A stretch of 64,000 nt of DNA from Alteribacillus bidgolensis (GTDB lineage Bacteria > Bacillota > Bacilli > Bacillales > Marinococcaceae): the NCBI RefSeq assembly GCF_002886255.1, contig NZ_KZ614149.1, positions 4,151,272-4,215,271 on the forward strand, in the 5' to 3' direction. The notes under the pieces are model-generated. The model was not told the DNA's origin. It saw only the letters and a program-made list of their open reading frames with translations, and made no database searches. Made by a program: the position numbers and the translations under genes. The first letter of the stretch is position 1. The number at the start of each line of letters is the position of its first letter. Below, piece after piece: positions 62,101-64,000 of the stretch.

Positions 62101-62455
62101 GTCAAACATCCTTTTTTCTAGAATATGCTGGCTTTTATGAAATTGGAATAGTTATATAACATAAAAGAGTGATTTTTCTGAAATATCAGTTAATTTATTA
62201 GGAGAAACTATTATAAATACAAAGGATTATTTTAGGTTTATAGTTTTAGTTTATAAGATTTATTTATTATGTTCTTTTAGGTTTTCCTTCAAAAAATCAG
62301 GATTTATTGTCCAATTCATATCTTTCTTTAGTATAGTTCTATCTTATCGTTATGGTATGAAGAGCGTGATTCATATATTCTTTAGGAATTTATGGATGTA
62401 TGATTTTATTCGAGGTCATTTAAAAATTTAGAAATAAAAAAAAGGAGTGGTATGC
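62101..62455. other. Divergent intergenic region, A/T-rich
   Basis: Must carry promoters for the secreted PghP-like gene (left) and the second P60 gene (right). AAAAGGAG at 62440-62447 is the ribosome site of the latter. No clear operator seen. Confidence 0.4.
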
Positions 62456-64000
62456 ATGCAAAAGTTCCTCGCCTTCATCATCGTTCTGTTGATGTTATTT
62501 ACGACCGATACCACGTTTGCTCAGGAAGAAGAGGATGCTGCGGCAAAGTTGGCTATTGAAATGGTCGGCCCAAATAACCAACATTTTATTACGTCAGAAC
62601 TTGTCCAGTATATATTTGAGGAATCCAAAGGCATATATCTCCCTCGCTTCGCTCAAAAACAAAAAGAGTTGGGAACGGAAGTAGAAAGGGATGATTTACA
62701 GGCCGGAGATGTTGTTTTTTTCCAGGGCTCATCGTTAATGTCCGGTGTCTATATCGAGAACGGACGTTTTGTCATTGTTACTAGTGATGGCATCACAGAA
62801 CGAAATCTTGACACAAGTAAATACTGGTCCGATGTTTACGTTGGGGCCAAGCGGTATTCGGAGGAAGATTTCACTGTTGATGATCCTGCCGCGCAATTGG
62901 CTCTTGATCGTGTCGGAGAAAATCATGAAGATTTTATTACCTCAGAGCTTGTACAATTTATTTATACCGAATCAAAGAATCTTTCACTGCCGCGGTCTGC
63001 CAGTGATCAATGGCTCCTTGGCGAGAGTGTCGAACAGGAGCATTTACAGCCCGGGGATGTCGTGTTTTTTCAAGGCACCTACTTGATGTCGGGGATATAT
63101 ATCGATAACGGCCGGTTCATTATCGTAACAAGCGAAGGTATTTCCGAAAGAAACATGGAGACGAGCGATTACTGGTCTAACGCGTATGTTGGTGCCAAAC
63201 GATACACAGAAGAAAGTCTGCAACCGGAGCCACCGGACAATGACATTGTCAAGGAGGCAAAAGCTCTCATTGGAAGTCCTTATAATGAGAAGGGCGAGGA
63301 CCCTGAAGACGGATTTAGTACGGGCACCTTCGTACACTATGTGTATCAAGAGGCAACCGGGAGCTGGCTGTCTAAACAGCCTGGCGGATTGTATGATGCC
63401 GGAGAAAAAATCAGTCAGGACGAGCTGCAGCCAGGAGATGTCGTCTTTTTTGAAGGCAGTCAAGGATTGATTGCCGGTATTTACACGGGAGACCGCCAGT
63501 TTATTATCGCATCCTCCTCCGGAGTGAAAGAACGGCATTTAGATTATCACACGTATTATGATGAAAGGTATGCTGGGGCTGTCCGCTATACAGATGAATT
63601 ATTGAAAAAATCCAATCCAGCCACCTATCAAGATCATGAAAATCCGTTGATACAAGAAGCAGTGAAGTATATGGGAACCCCGTATGTTATGACAGGCAGT
63701 ACCCTCGAGGGGTTTGATTGTTCCTTTTTTATTCAAACCGTATTTCAAAATGCATTGGGGGTATATCTGCCGCGGATCAGTTACAAACAATGGGAGGTTG
63801 GCGAAACCATCTTAGAGGCCGGGACAGATATAAATTCTATGGAACTCGATAATCATATCAAACCGGGAGATGTTCTCTATTTTTCCGGAACATGGCAGGA
63901 AGGAATCTCTCATACCGCCATTTACCTCGGGGATGATCACGTCATCCATGCCACGGGAGAAGAAGGAGAAACAACCATTTCGTATATGAATGGGTATTGG
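62456..64000 (+). CDS. Secreted multi-domain NlpC/P60 protein (continues beyond window)
   Basis: 515 codons are open to the window edge. ATG 62456, signal peptide FLAFIIVLLMLFTTDTTFA cut before QEEE. No SLH repeats. A private first P60-like repeat (about 26-130, FITSELVQYIFEES with Thr in place of Cys) is followed by repeats equivalent to repeats 1, 2 and 3 of the SLH protein, including the catalytic GFDCSFFIQ. From 62910 on, the DNA is nearly the same as 57629-56539 inverted. So this is a soluble or differently anchored sister of the SLH enzyme. Confidence 0.87.
   Translation, partial: MQKFLAFIIVLLMLFTTDTTFAQEEEDAAAKLAIEMVGPNNQHFITSELVQYIFEESKGIYLPRFAQKQKELGTEVERDDLQAGDVVFFQGSSLMSGVYIENGRFVIVTSDGITERNLDTSKYWSDVYVGAKRYSEEDFTVDDPAAQLALDRVGENHEDFITSELVQFIYTESKNLSLPRSASDQWLLGESVEQEHLQPGDVVFFQGTYLMSGIYIDNGRFIIVTSEGISERNMETSDYWSNAYVGAKRYTEESLQPEPPDNDIVKEAKALIGSPYNEKGEDPEDGFSTGTFVHYVYQEATGSWLSKQPGGLYDAGEKISQDELQPGDVVFFEGSQGLIAGIYTGDRQFIIASSSGVKERHLDYHTYYDERYAGAVRYTDELLKKSNPATYQDHENPLIQEAVKYMGTPYVMTGSTLEGFDCSFFIQTVFQNALGVYLPRISYKQWEVGETILEAGTDINSMELDNHIKPGDVLYFSGTWQEGISHTAIYLGDDHVIHATGEEGETTISYMNGYW
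62910..64000 (+). repeat. Large inverted repeat, right arm (open at window end)
   Basis: Plus-strand counterpart of 56539-57629. Begins at GTGTCGGAG within the first shared P60 repeat and stays colinear to the last base of the window, so its true length is unknown. Confidence 0.92.

Noticed and set aside
1..64000. CRISPR arrays, tRNA or rRNA genes
   Set aside because: No regularly spaced direct repeats, cloverleaf sequences or conserved rRNA segments were seen.

Overview
The window reads as chromosome of a low-GC, spore-forming, probably halophilic or alkaliphilic member of the Bacillaceae. The signs are strong AGGAGG ribosome sites with frequent TTG/GTG starts, SigB-type promoters, lysine- and asparagine-rich spore-coat-like proteins, a YcnK-type copper regulator, and poly-gamma-glutamate (PGA) processing genes. 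Acidic proteins and TRAP transporters fit a saline habitat. The genus cannot be fixed from sequence alone. No rRNA, tRNA or CRISPR array was seen.

Region 1 (1-18.4 kb) is aromatic and amine catabolism. The right part of a 4-hydroxyphenylacetate (4-HPA) meta-cleavage cluster (hpaE, hpaD, hpaC) is followed by two paralogous TRAP solute-binding lipoproteins, a complete DctQM pair, and a DapA-type aldolase of the kind that replaces HpaI. Next comes a TetR-controlled operon encoding a class III aminotransferase, an acetylpolyamine-deacetylase-like protein and an aldehyde dehydrogenase, preceded by a textbook promoter overlapping a perfect 36-bp operator. A decayed moaF (a gene linked to monoamine catabolism), an EamA permease and a PLP aminotransferase follow.

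Region 2 (18.4-34.2 kb) is housekeeping and stress: a DnaQ-like exonuclease, a luciferase-like oxidoreductase, a SigB-promoted large catalase, a phoX-tatA-tatC operon with a PhoP-type box, a general stress protein, a fatty-acid desaturase, an EF-G-binding protein, a NarK-like permease, and a MocR regulator divergent from an EamA exporter.

Region 3 (34.2-51 kb) is full of gene remains: gntP, brnQ, an ISL3 fragment, a meta-cleavage set (acetaldehyde dehydrogenase, hydrolase, hydratase), SCO, copA, a PepSY protein and a frameshifted IS3 element. Intact genes among them are psuK-psuG (pseudouridine breakdown, with a palindrome over the promoter), a YcnK-PepSY-YtkA copper/haem-type cluster, coat-like small proteins and a SigB-promoted GH18 protein.

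Region 4 (51-64 kb) is a PGA-cleaving island: two CapD/GGT-type transpeptidases, two PghP-type PGA hydrolases, an M14 carboxypeptidase and two multi-domain NlpC/P60 proteins. The two P60 genes share a colinear, nearly identical inverted repeat of at least 1,091 bp that flanks a 5.3-kb segment. Recombination there would exchange an SLH-anchored N-terminus for a secreted one. Only a short capC-like scrap remains of the PGA synthase.

A family of about 95-bp structured repeats is scattered through the window (about 4.3, 15.1, 25.8, 35.1 and 61.2 kb); one copy lies inside the moaF pseudogene.
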